From: Ureibacillus aquaedulcis
Lineage (GTDB): Bacteria; Bacillota; Bacilli; Bacillales_A; Planococcaceae
Reading direction: 5' to 3'
Length of the DNA: 64,000 nt
Assembly: GCF_030418165.1 (NCBI RefSeq)
Contig: NZ_JAUHTQ010000003.1
Location: 62,001-126,000, forward strand
Shown piece after piece: positions 12,008 to 21,396 of the stretch. The notes beneath the pieces are model-generated. The model did not search any database. It was not told where the DNA came from and worked only from the letters and a program-made list of their open reading frames with translations. Numbering within the stretch: the stretch's first letter is position 1; every line of letters begins with the position of its first letter. A program made the position numbers and the translations under genes.

Positions 12008-13486
12008 TTATGCATTCACTTTTACATCCAAAAATTCATTTACGCTTGCTGCAACGGCGCGACCTTCTTTGATCGCCCATACAACCAAGCTTTGTCCGCG
12101 TCTTGCATCACCTGCTGCAAATACACCAGGTACATTTGTTTCAAAATCTTTAATGGAAGCATGGATTTTATTGTTTGAGATTGCCACTCCAAATTGCTCC
12201 GGCACTGATTTTTCGATTCCTTCAAAACCAATGGCAACGAATACAGCTTGCGCAGGCCACACTTTTTCAGTGCCTGGAATCTCTTTAAAGAAGTAGAAAC
12301 CATCGTCCCCTAAAATTTTCTCCATTTGAATCGTATGAAGTTCTTTTACGCGCCCCATTTTATCTTTTACGATTTCCTTTGTTTGAATGCAATATTCACG
12401 AGGATCTCGACCTTTTGCAGCCGCAACTTCTTCATATGCATAATCAAGATTGAATATATTTGGGTCCTGTGGCCATGGGCGATCTTCCTGACGAGTTTTT
12501 GGCAGCTCAGGATGTTTACCAAATTGATGTACTGAACGCGCTTTTTGACGGATAGCAGTTGCTACACAGTCTGCTCCTGTATCACCGCCACCAATGACGA
12601 TAACATCCTTGCCTGCAACATCCAGTGCTTTTTTATCCTTAAAGTTTGAATCCAGCAAACTTTGAGTTACGCCTGTTAAGTAGTCCATTGCTAGGTGAAC
12701 ACCTTCAGCATCACTGCCTTCCAAATGTAGAACCCGTTGTTTTTGGGCACCGATACATAGAATTACAGCATCATTCTGTGCTTTTAATTCGTCAGCAGTG
12801 ATATCTTTGCCGATTTCGGTACTTAAAACAAAGTCGATTCCTTCTTGGCGAAGTAGATGAACGCGGCGTTCAATCACCTCTTTTTCAAGCTTCATGTTCG
12901 GAATGCCATACATTAACAAGCCACCAGGACGATCCGCACGCTCGTAGACAGTCACACTGTGACCAAGTTGATTTAATTCATCAGCAGCTGCTAATCCGGC
13001 AGGTCCTGAACCAACGACAGCAACTTTTTTACCTGTGCGTGTTCTTGGGATACGCGGTAATACCCAGTTATTTTCAAAGCCTTTGTCGATGATTGAACGC
13101 TCAATGGATTTAATGGCTACTGCCGGATCTGTTATCCCTAATGTACAGGAGCCTTCACAAGGCGCTGGACAAACGCGCCCTGTAAATTCCGGGAAGTTAT
13201 TCGTCATATGAAGACGATCCAATGCTTCCTTCCATTGTCCCTTATATACTAAATCGTTCCATTCAGGAATGACGTTTTGAATTGGACAGCCAGCTGCTGC
13301 ACCGCGGATTTCTACACCCATATGGCAAAATGGTGTACCGCAATCCATGCATCTTGCACCTTGCTCTTGCAATGATTCATCTGACAGCCTAGAAGCATAT
13401 TCATTCCAATTCGAAATACGCTCTAGTGGAGGCTGTTCTTTCGTTTTCGCTCGTTTATATTCCATAAATCCTGTTGGTTTCCCCAT
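12008..13486 (-). CDS. gltD: glutamate synthase (NADPH) small subunit
   Basis: 492 residues. Supplies electrons from NADPH to the large subunit for conversion of glutamine plus 2-oxoglutarate to glutamate. The N-terminal Cys clusters (GARCMDCGTPFCH and CPAPCEGSCTLG) bind 4Fe-4S centres. Two nucleotide-binding folds follow: VAVVGSGPAGLAAADELNQL (FAD) and DVIVIGGGDTGADCVATA (NADPH). The C terminus has GVFAAGDARRGQSLVVWAI. It is 14 bases downstream of gltB with AGGGGAGG before the ATG, so it is co-transcribed. Confidence 0.96.
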   Translation of the reverse strand: MGKPTGFMEYKRAKTKEQPPLERISNWNEYASRLSDESLQEQGARCMDCGTPFCHMGVEIRGAAAGCPIQNVIPEWNDLVYKGQWKEALDRLHMTNNFPEFTGRVCPAPCEGSCTLGITDPAVAIKSIERSIIDKGFENNWVLPRIPRTRTGKKVAVVGSGPAGLAAADELNQLGHSVTVYERADRPGGLLMYGIPNMKLEKEVIERRVHLLRQEGIDFVLSTEIGKDITADELKAQNDAVILCIGAQKQRVLHLEGSDAEGVHLAMDYLTGVTQSLLDSNFKDKKALDVAGKDVIVIGGGDTGADCVATAIRQKARSVHQFGKHPELPKTRQEDRPWPQDPNIFNLDYAYEEVAAAKGRDPREYCIQTKEIVKDKMGRVKELHTIQMEKILGDDGFYFFKEIPGTEKVWPAQAVFVAIGFEGIEKSVPEQFGVAISNNKIHASIKDFETNVPGVFAAGDARRGQSLVVWAIKEGRAVAASVNEFLDVKVNA

Positions 13487-13500
13487 TCTAGAACCTCCCC

Positions 13501-16500
13501 TTATTTGGAAATCGCTAATTCTTTAGCGCCAGTTGCTTCTACAAATGCTTGCATAGCAGCAGTTTCTTCATTTAGACCAAGGAATTTGTGATAGCTGATT
13601 TTGTCTATCATCGCTTTATAATCCGTTGGCACAACCTTCACAACCTTACTTACAAGTTGATCCCATTTCGCCAGAACATCTAATGCAATTGTACTTTCCG
13701 TATGTTCCAAATGCTTGATAATCATGGAACGTACGGCTTCGATTTCGTTTTTATCTTCCAATCGTTCAAATTCGATCATTTCTGTATTGCATTGTTCTTT
13801 GAATTTCGCTTCATCTGTTGGCAATACGTAGGCAATACCGCCACTCATACCAGCAGCAAAGTTTTTCCCTACATCACCCAGGATGACTACACGTCCGCCG
13901 GTCATATATTCACAGCCATGATCGCCAATACCTTCTACAACAACATTGGCACCACTGTTACGAACTGCAAAACGTTCACCAGCTCGACCGTTGATATAAG
14001 CAGTACCGCTTGTTGCTCCATATAGACAAACGTTACCAGCAATAACGTTTGTCTCTTGCTCCCCTTTAATCGGTGCGATCGCTACTAGTTTCCCGCCGGA
14101 TAAGCCTTTACCAAAGTAGTCGTTCACGTCACCCACGCAAGATAGTGACATTCCTTTTGGAACGAATGCTCCAAAGCTTTGCCCTGCATGACCCGTAAAG
14201 TTGAGCTTGATTGTTTCATCTTTAAGCCCGGCTTCACCGTACTTTTTCGAAATTTCACTTCCGATAATCGTACCGACAACGCGATCTGTATTTTTAATCG
14301 AATAGTCGAGTTCGATAGATTCTTTTTCTTTAATGCTTTTTTCCACTTTTGGCAGTAATTCACGAATATCAAATGTTTCTTCGATACGAAGATCCTGGTT
14401 AGTTTGTTTTGTGCGGGCACCTTGAACTTGGTAAAGCAGTGTTGAAAGATCAAGCTGTCCTGCTTTCCAGTGTGACTTTGCACGATCGCTGATTTGAAGG
14501 ACATCCGTGCGTCCAACCATCTCTTCAACTGTGCGGAATCCTAGTTTCGCCATATATTCACGCATTTCTTCTGCAACAAAGTGCATATAGTTTACGATGT
14601 GATCGGCGTTCCCCATAAATTTAGCACGCAATTCAGGGTTTTGAGTAGCTACACCTACCGGGCATGTATCCAAGTGACATGCACGCATCATGATACATCC
14701 AAGCACGATTAATGGCGCAGTTGCAAAGCCATATTCCTCTGCTCCAAGTAAAGCAGCCATAACAACATCTTTACCTGTCATCAACTTCCCGTCTGTTTCC
14801 AATGTTACACGCTCACGAAGACCGTTTAGCATTAATGTTTGATGTGCTTCCGCTAGTCCAAGCTCCCATGGCAACCCAGTGTGTTTAATGGAAGTTTTCG
14901 GTGATGCACCTGTTCCTCCATCATATCCTGAGATAACGATAACATCTGCGCCACCTTTGGCAACACCTGCAGCAATCGTACCTACACCAGCTTTGGCAAC
15001 TAATTTTACAGAGATTCGGGCGTCACGGTTTGCATTTTTCAAATCGTAAATAAGTTCCGCCAAATCTTCGATAGAATAAATATCATGGTGCGGCGGTGGT
15101 GAAATTAACCCAACACCTGGAGTAGAACCACGCACATCAGCAACCCAAGGATAAACCTTGTTACCCGGCAATTGACCACCCTCACCTGGTTTTGCTCCCT
15201 GAGCCATCTTGATTTGCAGTTCTTTTGCATTTACTAGATAATGAGATTTCACACCAAAACGTCCGGATGCAATTTGCTTAATGGCACTGTTTCGGTTGTC
15301 CCCATTTTCGTCGATTTCAAAACGGGCAGTATCTTCTCCACCTTCACCGGAATTGGAGCGTCCGCCAATGCGGTTCATCGCAATCGCCAATGTTTCATGT
15401 GCTTCTTTGGAAATCGAACCGAATGACATTGCCCCTGTCTTAAATCGCTTAACAATCGAGTCAACAGATTCTACATCTTCAATCGGGATTGATCCATTGG
15501 CAGATTTAAACTCAAACATATTGCGCAGGAACCCAATTTGTTCCTCATTTGCCATTTCGGCATACATTCTATATAAACCATAATCATTTCTTCTAGTAGC
15601 CGTTTGCAGCGTATGAATTGTTTTCGGATTAAAGGCATGGTGTTCACCATTTGCACGCCATTGGAAGTCACTCCCCGATTCCAGCAAGTTATTCTTAGAA
15701 TCTAGTGCAAGCTTATGGCGGCGTTTTGCTTCTTCGCCAATCGTCTCTAAGTCAATGCCATCGATTTGAGAAGCTGTACCTGTAAAGTATCGATCCACTA
15801 CTTCTTTACTGATGCCTACCGCCTCAAAAATCTGAGCACCTCGGTAAGATTGAACAGTGGAAATCCCCATTTTGGACATTACTTTTACTACACCGTCAGC
15901 GATTCCTTTACGATACTTTCTCACGGAATCTTGGTAGCTGATTGTTAGATGTCCTGCATCGATTGCTTCTTGGATAGAAGCATAAGCAAGATACGGATTG
16001 ATGGCATCAGCACCAAATCCGACTAAAGCTGCAAAATGATGTACTTCACATGCTTCTCCACTGTTTGCAATAATGCTAACAAGCGTACGCTTACCTGTAC
16101 GAACCAGATATTGATGCAAGCTGCTTACAGCAAGCAGTACTGGAATAGCAGGTGTATTTACATCTTCCAATTCATCAGAAAGTACCAATAATGAAATTCC
16201 TCTTTCAATCGCTTCATCCGCTTCAGCGAATAGACGCTGCAGTTCATTTTCTAATGAATGCTTGTATTGAAGAGTAAGTACTTCATGCTGGAAATGTTTA
16301 TTATCAAAACTTGTAATCTCGTTTAACTCGCCATCAGTTAAAATAGGCGTTTCAAGGAAAATACGGCGTGCATTTTCAGCATTCGGATGCAATAAATTCC
16401 CTTCGGCTCCAAGTAAAGTCATCGTCGAAGTGACAATATGCTCACGAATTGAATCAATCGGCGGGTTTGTCACTTGTGCAAATAACTGTTTAAAGTAATT

Positions 16501-18021
16501 AAATAAAGATTGTGGACGATCTGACAGCACCGCTAAAGGTGTGTCATTCCCCATTGAACCAATCGGGTCTTTTCCACTTTCCGCAATTGGAACGATATAC
16601 TTTTGAATGTCTTCAAATGTGTAGCCAAAGGATTTTTGGCGTACTGCCAGCTCGGCAACCACTTTTGGCGTTTCTTCTTCGCCTTCGACAGTAAGCAAGT
16701 TTTCTTCCAACCATTTAGCATAAGGTTGTGCTTGGGCCATTTCGCTTTTCAACTCTTCATCAGAAACAATTTTTCCTTGTTCTAGATCGATTAATAGCAT
16801 CCGGCCTGGACTTAAGCGCTCTTTATACAAAACATTTTCTTCCTCGATATCCACTACTCCTACTTCTGAAGAAAAGACGATCATATCATCCTTTGTTACA
16901 TAGTAGCGTGCCGGACGTAAGCCATTTCTGTCCAGAATTGAACCAATTTGTTTGCCATCCGTGAAACAGATCGCCGTAGGTCCATCCCATGGCTCCATCA
17001 TACTTGCATGGTAAGCGTAAAATGCTTTTTTCTCATCTGAAATATGAGGGTTTTCAGTCCAAGGTTCCGGAATTAGCATCATGGCAGTATGAGCCGGTGT
17101 ACGACCAGCCAACACAAAGAATTCAAAAGCATTATCCAGCATAGAAGAGTCAGAACCTGAGTTATCAATAATCGGCAATAGTTTCTTCAAGTCATCACCA
17201 AATGCCTCAGATACAAAACGCTGCTCGCGAGCAGTCATCCAATTGATATTGCCGCGTAATGTGTTAATTTCACCATTGTGGACAATGTATCGGTTTGGAT
17301 GTGCGCGTTCCCAGCTTGGGAATGTGTTTGTAGAGTATCTTGAGTGTACAATTGCAAATGCCGAAATAAAGCTCTGATCCTGAAGGTCGATATAAAATTC
17401 GCTAACTTCTTCTGGCGTTAATAATCCTTTAAACACCATTTTTTGGCTAGACATACTTGGACAATAAAATTTCATATCATTTTCTTTTGCCCAAAATTCA
17501 GCTTGCTTACGAATTAAATATAATTTACGTTCAAATGCTAGAGAATCTTCAACCTTCTCTCCCTTAATAAAAACTTGGCGAACAACAGGGGCTGTTGATT
17601 TCGCAATATCACTCAGGTTTTCTTTATTTGTAGGAGCAGTTCTCCAGCCGATTAGAGTTTGGCCTTCCTGCTCGATTAGTTCGTTTATTTTATTTTCGAT
17701 GGATTCTCTCTCTCTAGTATCCTCTGTAAAAAATAGCTGCCCAACGCCATACTCACCTTTTTTCGGTAAGTTGAACTCCGGACAATTCAATTTAAAGAAT
17801 GCATCCGGTATTTGAACCATTAAACCGGCACCATCTCCAGTTCTACCGTCACCGCCGCGTCCTGCTCGGTGATCCAAACGACATAACATTTCTAGTCCGT
17901 TTTTTACAATCTCATGTGAAGCGTGTCCCTTAATGTTAGCGTAAAAACCGATTCCACAAGCGTCATGCTCAAAACTTGGCGAATACAGCCCTTGTGCTTT
18001 CGGATACTGATGAAAAGTCAT
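13501..18021 (-). CDS. gltB: glutamate synthase large subunit (gltA in B. subtilis nomenclature)
   Basis: 1506 residues. Class II glutamine amidotransferase domain with a short propeptide before the nucleophile Cys22 (HDACGIGF). A central domain, an FMN-binding synthase domain (EGGEDTARFE, GQLPGNKVYPWVADVRGSTPG, VISGYDGGTGASP) and the 3Fe-4S cysteines in CIMMRACHLDTCPVG follow. The GXGXG beta-helix closes the C terminus (GDHGCEYMTGG). Converts glutamine and 2-oxoglutarate to two glutamates. First gene of gltBD, divergent from gltC, with GGGGGG before the ATG. Confidence 0.97.
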   Translation of the reverse strand: MTFHQYPKAQGLYSPSFEHDACGIGFYANIKGHASHEIVKNGLEMLCRLDHRAGRGGDGRTGDGAGLMVQIPDAFFKLNCPEFNLPKKGEYGVGQLFFTEDTRERESIENKINELIEQEGQTLIGWRTAPTNKENLSDIAKSTAPVVRQVFIKGEKVEDSLAFERKLYLIRKQAEFWAKENDMKFYCPSMSSQKMVFKGLLTPEEVSEFYIDLQDQSFISAFAIVHSRYSTNTFPSWERAHPNRYIVHNGEINTLRGNINWMTAREQRFVSEAFGDDLKKLLPIIDNSGSDSSMLDNAFEFFVLAGRTPAHTAMMLIPEPWTENPHISDEKKAFYAYHASMMEPWDGPTAICFTDGKQIGSILDRNGLRPARYYVTKDDMIVFSSEVGVVDIEEENVLYKERLSPGRMLLIDLEQGKIVSDEELKSEMAQAQPYAKWLEENLLTVEGEEETPKVVAELAVRQKSFGYTFEDIQKYIVPIAESGKDPIGSMGNDTPLAVLSDRPQSLFNYFKQLFAQVTNPPIDSIREHIVTSTMTLLGAEGNLLHPNAENARRIFLETPILTDGELNEITSFDNKHFQHEVLTLQYKHSLENELQRLFAEADEAIERGISLLVLSDELEDVNTPAIPVLLAVSSLHQYLVRTGKRTLVSIIANSGEACEVHHFAALVGFGADAINPYLAYASIQEAIDAGHLTISYQDSVRKYRKGIADGVVKVMSKMGISTVQSYRGAQIFEAVGISKEVVDRYFTGTASQIDGIDLETIGEEAKRRHKLALDSKNNLLESGSDFQWRANGEHHAFNPKTIHTLQTATRRNDYGLYRMYAEMANEEQIGFLRNMFEFKSANGSIPIEDVESVDSIVKRFKTGAMSFGSISKEAHETLAIAMNRIGGRSNSGEGGEDTARFEIDENGDNRNSAIKQIASGRFGVKSHYLVNAKELQIKMAQGAKPGEGGQLPGNKVYPWVADVRGSTPGVGLISPPPHHDIYSIEDLAELIYDLKNANRDARISVKLVAKAGVGTIAAGVAKGGADVIVISGYDGGTGASPKTSIKHTGLPWELGLAEAHQTLMLNGLRERVTLETDGKLMTGKDVVMAALLGAEEYGFATAPLIVLGCIMMRACHLDTCPVGVATQNPELRAKFMGNADHIVNYMHFVAEEMREYMAKLGFRTVEEMVGRTDVLQISDRAKSHWKAGQLDLSTLLYQVQGARTKQTNQDLRIEETFDIRELLPKVEKSIKEKESIELDYSIKNTDRVVGTIIGSEISKKYGEAGLKDETIKLNFTGHAGQSFGAFVPKGMSLSCVGDVNDYFGKGLSGGKLVAIAPIKGEQETNVIAGNVCLYGATSGTAYINGRAGERFAVRNSGANVVVEGIGDHGCEYMTGGRVVILGDVGKNFAAGMSGGIAYVLPTDEAKFKEQCNTEMIEFERLEDKNEIEAVRSMIIKHLEHTESTIALDVLAKWDQLVSKVVKVVPTDYKAMIDKISYHKFLGLNEETAAMQAFVEATGAKELAISK

Positions 18022-18041
18022 GTAAATCCCCCCAAATCTTC

Positions 18042-18058
18042 GTAAATACGTTATTTAC
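18042..18058. promoter_or_regulatory. palindrome in the gltB leader, possible nitrogen-regulator site
   Basis: GTAAATA-CGT-TATTTAC is a perfect 7-bp inverted repeat 21-37 bases upstream of the gltB ATG. TnrA represses gltAB in B. subtilis from a site near the promoter. The spacing here does not match the TnrA consensus exactly, so the regulator is unassigned. Confidence 0.4.
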
Positions 18059-18109
18059 ATTGTAGAATTTTTAGAATAATATAAACAATATATACTTTGG
18101 ATAGAATTA

Positions 18110-18124
18110 ATCTAATATTTAGAT
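18110..18124. promoter_or_regulatory. GltC box (LysR operator)
   Basis: ATCTAA-TAT-TTAGAT is a perfect palindrome of LysR T-N11-A type in the gltB/gltC intergenic region, 16 bases before the gltC start. It matches the type and location of the GltC boxes known in B. subtilis and probably mediates gltC autorepression and gltB activation. Confidence 0.75.
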
Positions 18125-18140
18125 AAGAGAGGTGAGAACG

Positions 18141-19043
18141 TTGGAATTACGCCAATTGCGATACTTTGTCGAGGTAGCTGAAAGAGAACATATTTCTGAA
18201 GCAGCCGAACATCTCCATGTCGCCCAGTCTGCAGTCAGCCGCCAAATTGCCAACCTTGAGGACGAGCTAGGCACCCCACTTTTTGAACGAGTTGGAAGAA
18301 ATGTGAAACTGACACCGATTGGTAAAATCTTTTTGGAGCACTCGGTTACCGCATTGAAGGCAATTGATTTTGCAGTCAAACAAGTAGAAGAGTATCTAGA
18401 TCCAGCCAAAGGAACCATTAAGATCGGTTTCCCTACAAGTCTTGCAAGTTACGTACTGCCAACTGTTATTTCCGCCTTTAAAAAAGAGTTTCCGAACGTA
18501 CTCTTTCATTTGCGCCAAGGTTCTTACCGCTACCTGATCGAGGCTGTTAAGAACCGCGAACTTAACCTTGCGTTTTTAGGTCCTGTTCCACCCAATGACG
18601 AGAGCATTCATTCTTCCATTTTGTTTAGCGAGAAGATTCATGCTTTACTCCCTGCGAACCATCCATTAGCGAATGCGCAAAAAATCTTTCTCAGTGATCT
18701 ACGAAAAGAAAATTTCGTTCTTTTCCCTGAAGGATTTATTTTAAACAAAGTTGCTGTTGATGCCTGTAAAGCTTCCGGCTTCGTACCAAGCGTTACTTCA
18801 GTAGGCGAGGATATGGATGCTTTGAAAGGTTTGGTGGCAGCAGGTATCGGGGTCACCTTGCTTCCCGAGAGCTCACTTTATGATTCCACTCCACGCTTTA
18901 CAGTGAAGATGCCGATTGAAAATCCAGCAATCACAAGAACTGTAGGAGTCATTTATCCAACTAACCGCGAACTTGGACCTTCTGAACAGGTATTTTTAAA
19001 ATTTATTGATACTTTCTTCTCGAGGCTAAATCAATTTTTATAA
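18141..19043 (+). CDS. gltC: LysR-type activator of glutamate synthase, GltC
   Basis: A 300-residue regulator, the same length as B. subtilis GltC and closely similar to it as remembered (MELRQLRYF, AEREHISEAAEHLHVAQSAV, LFERVGRNVKLTPIGK). N-terminal winged HTH (about 1-60) and LysR substrate-binding domain (about 90-295, with FPTSLASYVLPTVISAFKKE and GVTLLPES). GltC activates gltAB when 2-oxoglutarate is high. A GTG three codons upstream (18132) is in frame, but the TTG at 18141 has the GAGGTGAG ribosome binding site at correct spacing and gives the canonical N terminus. Divergent from gltB. Confidence 0.94.
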   Translation: MELRQLRYFVEVAEREHISEAAEHLHVAQSAVSRQIANLEDELGTPLFERVGRNVKLTPIGKIFLEHSVTALKAIDFAVKQVEEYLDPAKGTIKIGFPTSLASYVLPTVISAFKKEFPNVLFHLRQGSYRYLIEAVKNRELNLAFLGPVPPNDESIHSSILFSEKIHALLPANHPLANAQKIFLSDLRKENFVLFPEGFILNKVAVDACKASGFVPSVTSVGEDMDALKGLVAAGIGVTLLPESSLYDSTPRFTVKMPIENPAITRTVGVIYPTNRELGPSEQVFLKFIDTFFSRLNQFL

Positions 19044-19054
19044 AGTTGTGTGAC

Positions 19055-19094
19055 AAATACCCAGAGCATAGCGAATGTGCTCTGGGTATTTTTT
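19055..19094 (+). terminator. terminator of gltC
   Basis: AAATACCCAGAGCA / TGCTCTGGGTATTTTTT hairpin, a very strong intrinsic terminator 12 bases after the stop. Confidence 0.92.
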
Positions 19095-19148
19095 GTATTC
19101 GATGGAAGATATTTTAGAAGGGTGACTCCGTGAAATGGCAAAATCAGA

Positions 19149-19670
19149 GGTTACCGTGGAGCGGAGGGTGGCTCATTTCCCAGGGATACTAAAACTAGCG
19201 GTTACCGGGCAGCGAGGAGACGACTCGTTAACCGAAAATGACAATTTTAGTGTTCACCGGGCATTGAGGGGGAATCTCACTTCCCCTAAACAGCAAAGTC
19301 AACGGTTACCAGGCAGCGAGTAGACAACTCATTTACCCATAATAATAAAACCAGCGCTCACCGGGCATTGAGGAGTGATCTCACTTCCCCTAAACAACAA
19401 AATCAATAGTTATCAGGCAGCGAGTAGACAACTCATTTACCCATACTGATAAATCCAGCGTTCACCGGGCAATGAGGGGTGATCTCATTTCCCCTAAACA
19501 GCAAAGTCAATAATTACCAGACAGCGAGAAGCGCCCCCTCATTTACCCATACTGATAAATCCAGCGTTCACCGGGCAATGAGGGGTGATCTCATTTCCCC
19601 TAAACAGCAAAGTAAATAATTACCAGGCAGCGAGAAGTCGCCTAATTCCCCGAAGATGATAAATCAGCGA
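19149..19670. repeat. tandem 52-nt repeat array, family B (about ten units)
   Basis: Unit starts fall at about 19149, 19200, 19252, 19304, 19356, 19408, 19460, 19512, 19566 and 19618, i.e. 52 nt with one 51 and one 54. Two alternating versions (one around TTACC(A/G)GGCAGCGAG, one around TTCACCGGGCA(T/A)TGAG) make a 104-nt higher-order unit. Each has GAG ... CTC arms followed by a TTTCCCC or TTTACCC stretch, so it can fold as a small hairpin. It fills the gap between gltC and metQ. A 62-codon open frame here has no support as a gene. Confidence 0.9.
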
Positions 19671-19721
19671 TTCCCTAAATAAATTCGCTCGATAAAAAGT
19701 ATTTCCCCACAACTCCGAAAT

Positions 19722-19756
19722 AAAAAATGGCGAGGGAAAACTACTTTCCCTCGCCA
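19722..19756 (-). terminator. terminator of metNIQ
   Basis: GGCGAGGGAAA / TTTTCCCTCGCC hairpin followed by ATTTTTTATTT on the minus strand, just after the metQ stop. Confidence 0.92.
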
Positions 19757-19763
19757 CTTCCAA

Positions 19764-20633
19764 TTATTCATTTACTGGTACAACTGCGCCGCCCCACTCA
19801 TCCATGATGAATTGTTGGATTGCATCTGAATGCAGGACTTCTACTAAACGTGTGATTGCTTCGTTATCTTTATCTTCTGCGCGAACGGCAATGATGTTCA
19901 CATACGGAGATTCAGAACCTTCAATGGCAATTGAATCTTCAATAGGATTGATACCTGCATCGATTGCGAAGTTAGAGTTGATCACTACAGCATCCCCTTC
20001 GCCTTCTTCATAGAACGTTACCAACATTTCTGGTGCTGAGCTATTGTCGATTACTAAATTTTTAGGGTTTTCAACGATATCATCCACTGTTGCCAATGTT
20101 TTATCGATGCCATCAGCCAGCTTGATCAACCCTTTAGTTTCTAGTAAAGATAAAATACGGCCTTGGTCAGAAACCGAATTTGAAATAATGATTGTTGCGC
20201 CATCCGGAAGTTCATCTAATGATTTATATTTTTGTGAGTAAATTCCGATTGGTTCAATGTGGATACCGCCTGCATTGACGAAATCATAGCCTTTTTCAGC
20301 AATTTCCGCTTCTAGATACGGAATGTGTTGGAAGTAGTTTGCATCAAGGTCACCAGATTCCAAGTCTTGGTTAGGCATTACGTAATCTTGGTACGGTTCG
20401 ATTTTTAATTCGATTCCTTCTTCAGCCAAAATAGGTTTTGCTTGCTCCAAAATCAAGTCATGTAAACCGTTTGAAGCACCAACTGTTATAGTTGTAGATG
20501 CTTTCTGTTCAGTTTCGCTTTCACCAGCAGAACCGCTTGTAGGATTATTCGTCTCTTCCTCTTTAGCAGAACCGCAAGCGGCTAAAGCAAGAACGACTAC
20601 TGATAATACTAAAAATGATAAAATTTTCTTCAT
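19764..20633 (-). CDS. metQ: methionine ABC transporter substrate-binding lipoprotein MetQ
   Basis: 289 residues, NlpA/MetQ family. A lipoprotein signal peptide (MKKILSFLVLSVVVLALAAC, lipobox LAAC) anchors it to the outer face of the membrane. A Ser/Glu linker follows, then the binding domain (TITVGASNGLHDLILEQAKP, NLESGDLDANYFQHIPYLE-type motif, GGIHIEPIGIYSQKYKSLDELP). It delivers methionine to MetNI. Third gene of metN-metI-metQ under the SAM riboswitch. Confidence 0.95.
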   Translation of the reverse strand: MKKILSFLVLSVVVLALAACGSAKEEETNNPTSGSAGESETEQKASTTITVGASNGLHDLILEQAKPILAEEGIELKIEPYQDYVMPNQDLESGDLDANYFQHIPYLEAEIAEKGYDFVNAGGIHIEPIGIYSQKYKSLDELPDGATIIISNSVSDQGRILSLLETKGLIKLADGIDKTLATVDDIVENPKNLVIDNSSAPEMLVTFYEEGEGDAVVINSNFAIDAGINPIEDSIAIEGSESPYVNIIAVRAEDKDNEAITRLVEVLHSDAIQQFIMDEWGGAVVPVNE

Positions 20634-20721
20634 ATGTCTTTCTCCTTTTCTTTTCGTTTCTTCTATATGTGAACGGATTAAACCGTCTTCACCAATTACT
20701 AAATAAAAGCAAAAATCTCCA

Positions 20722-21396
20722 TTAACGTTTATCGGTCTTTGTTGTTATAAAGTCTCCAATAAATTGAAGAATAAACACGATGATCAAAATTACAATTGTT
20801 GCCGTTAATGTGACATCTTCACGGCTGCGTTGGAAGCCATCTATAAATGCCAGGTTTCCTAACCCGCCTGCTCCGATAATACCAGCCATTGCCGTATATC
20901 CTACTAATGCAACAGCAGTTACTGTAATACCAGAAAGTAATGCCGGCATAGACTCAGGTATTAATACTTTCCAGATAATCGTAGAAGTTTTTGCTCCCAT
21001 TGATCGAGCTGCTTCAATAACCCCTTTATCAATTTCTCTTAAAGCGATTAATACCAGGCGAGCATAAAATGGTGCTGCCCCGATAATTAAAGCCGGTAAA
21101 GCTGCTTCAACTCCTCGAATTGTTCCCAGCAAGAACTTCGTAAACGGAATTAAAAGAATAATTAATACAATAAATGGAATGGAACGGAAAATATTAACAA
21201 GTGATCCCGTTAAAAGATTGACGATCTTATTTGCCCAAATTTGGTGGGGACTAGTCAAAAACAGCAAGATTCCGATTGCCAGCCCAAGTACAAAGGTTAC
21301 CCCTGTAGAAATAATCGTCATATATAGGGTTTCATATGTCGCTTCCCACATTTTTACCCAATCAACATTTGGAAATAATTGATTAAACATGGTCAA
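20722..21396 (-). CDS. metI: methionine ABC transporter permease
   Basis: A 224-residue membrane protein with about five hydrophobic helices and the ABC permease EAA loop (EAARSMGAKTSTIIWKVLIPES). N-terminal WEATYETLYMTIISTGVTFVLGLAIG is typical of MetI (MetP in B. subtilis). The ATG overlaps the end of metN by 14 bases, so translation is coupled. It pairs with MetN and MetQ. Confidence 0.95.
   Translation of the reverse strand: MTMFNQLFPNVDWVKMWEATYETLYMTIISTGVTFVLGLAIGILLFLTSPHQIWANKIVNLLTGSLVNIFRSIPFIVLIILLIPFTKFLLGTIRGVEAALPALIIGAAPFYARLVLIALREIDKGVIEAARSMGAKTSTIIWKVLIPESMPALLSGITVTAVALVGYTAMAGIIGAGGLGNLAFIDGFQRSREDVTLTATIVILIIVFILQFIGDFITTKTDKR

Noticed and set aside
13702-14025. 107-codon plus-strand frame antisense to gltB
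   Set aside because: The opposite strand is clearly coding for glutamate synthase; no ribosome binding site and no recognisable protein.
18042-18058. Palindrome in the gltB leader as a definite TnrA site
   Set aside because: Spacing between half-sites does not fit TGTNA-N7-TNACA, so only a generic regulatory palindrome is reported.
19135-19323. 62-codon plus-strand frame in the tandem repeat array
   Set aside because: Lies wholly within 52-nt repeats, has no ribosome binding site, and its codons follow the repeat period rather than a protein pattern.
19149-19670. Tandem repeats considered as a CRISPR array
   Set aside because: There are no unique spacers: adjoining units are themselves similar along their whole length, and no cas gene is in view.
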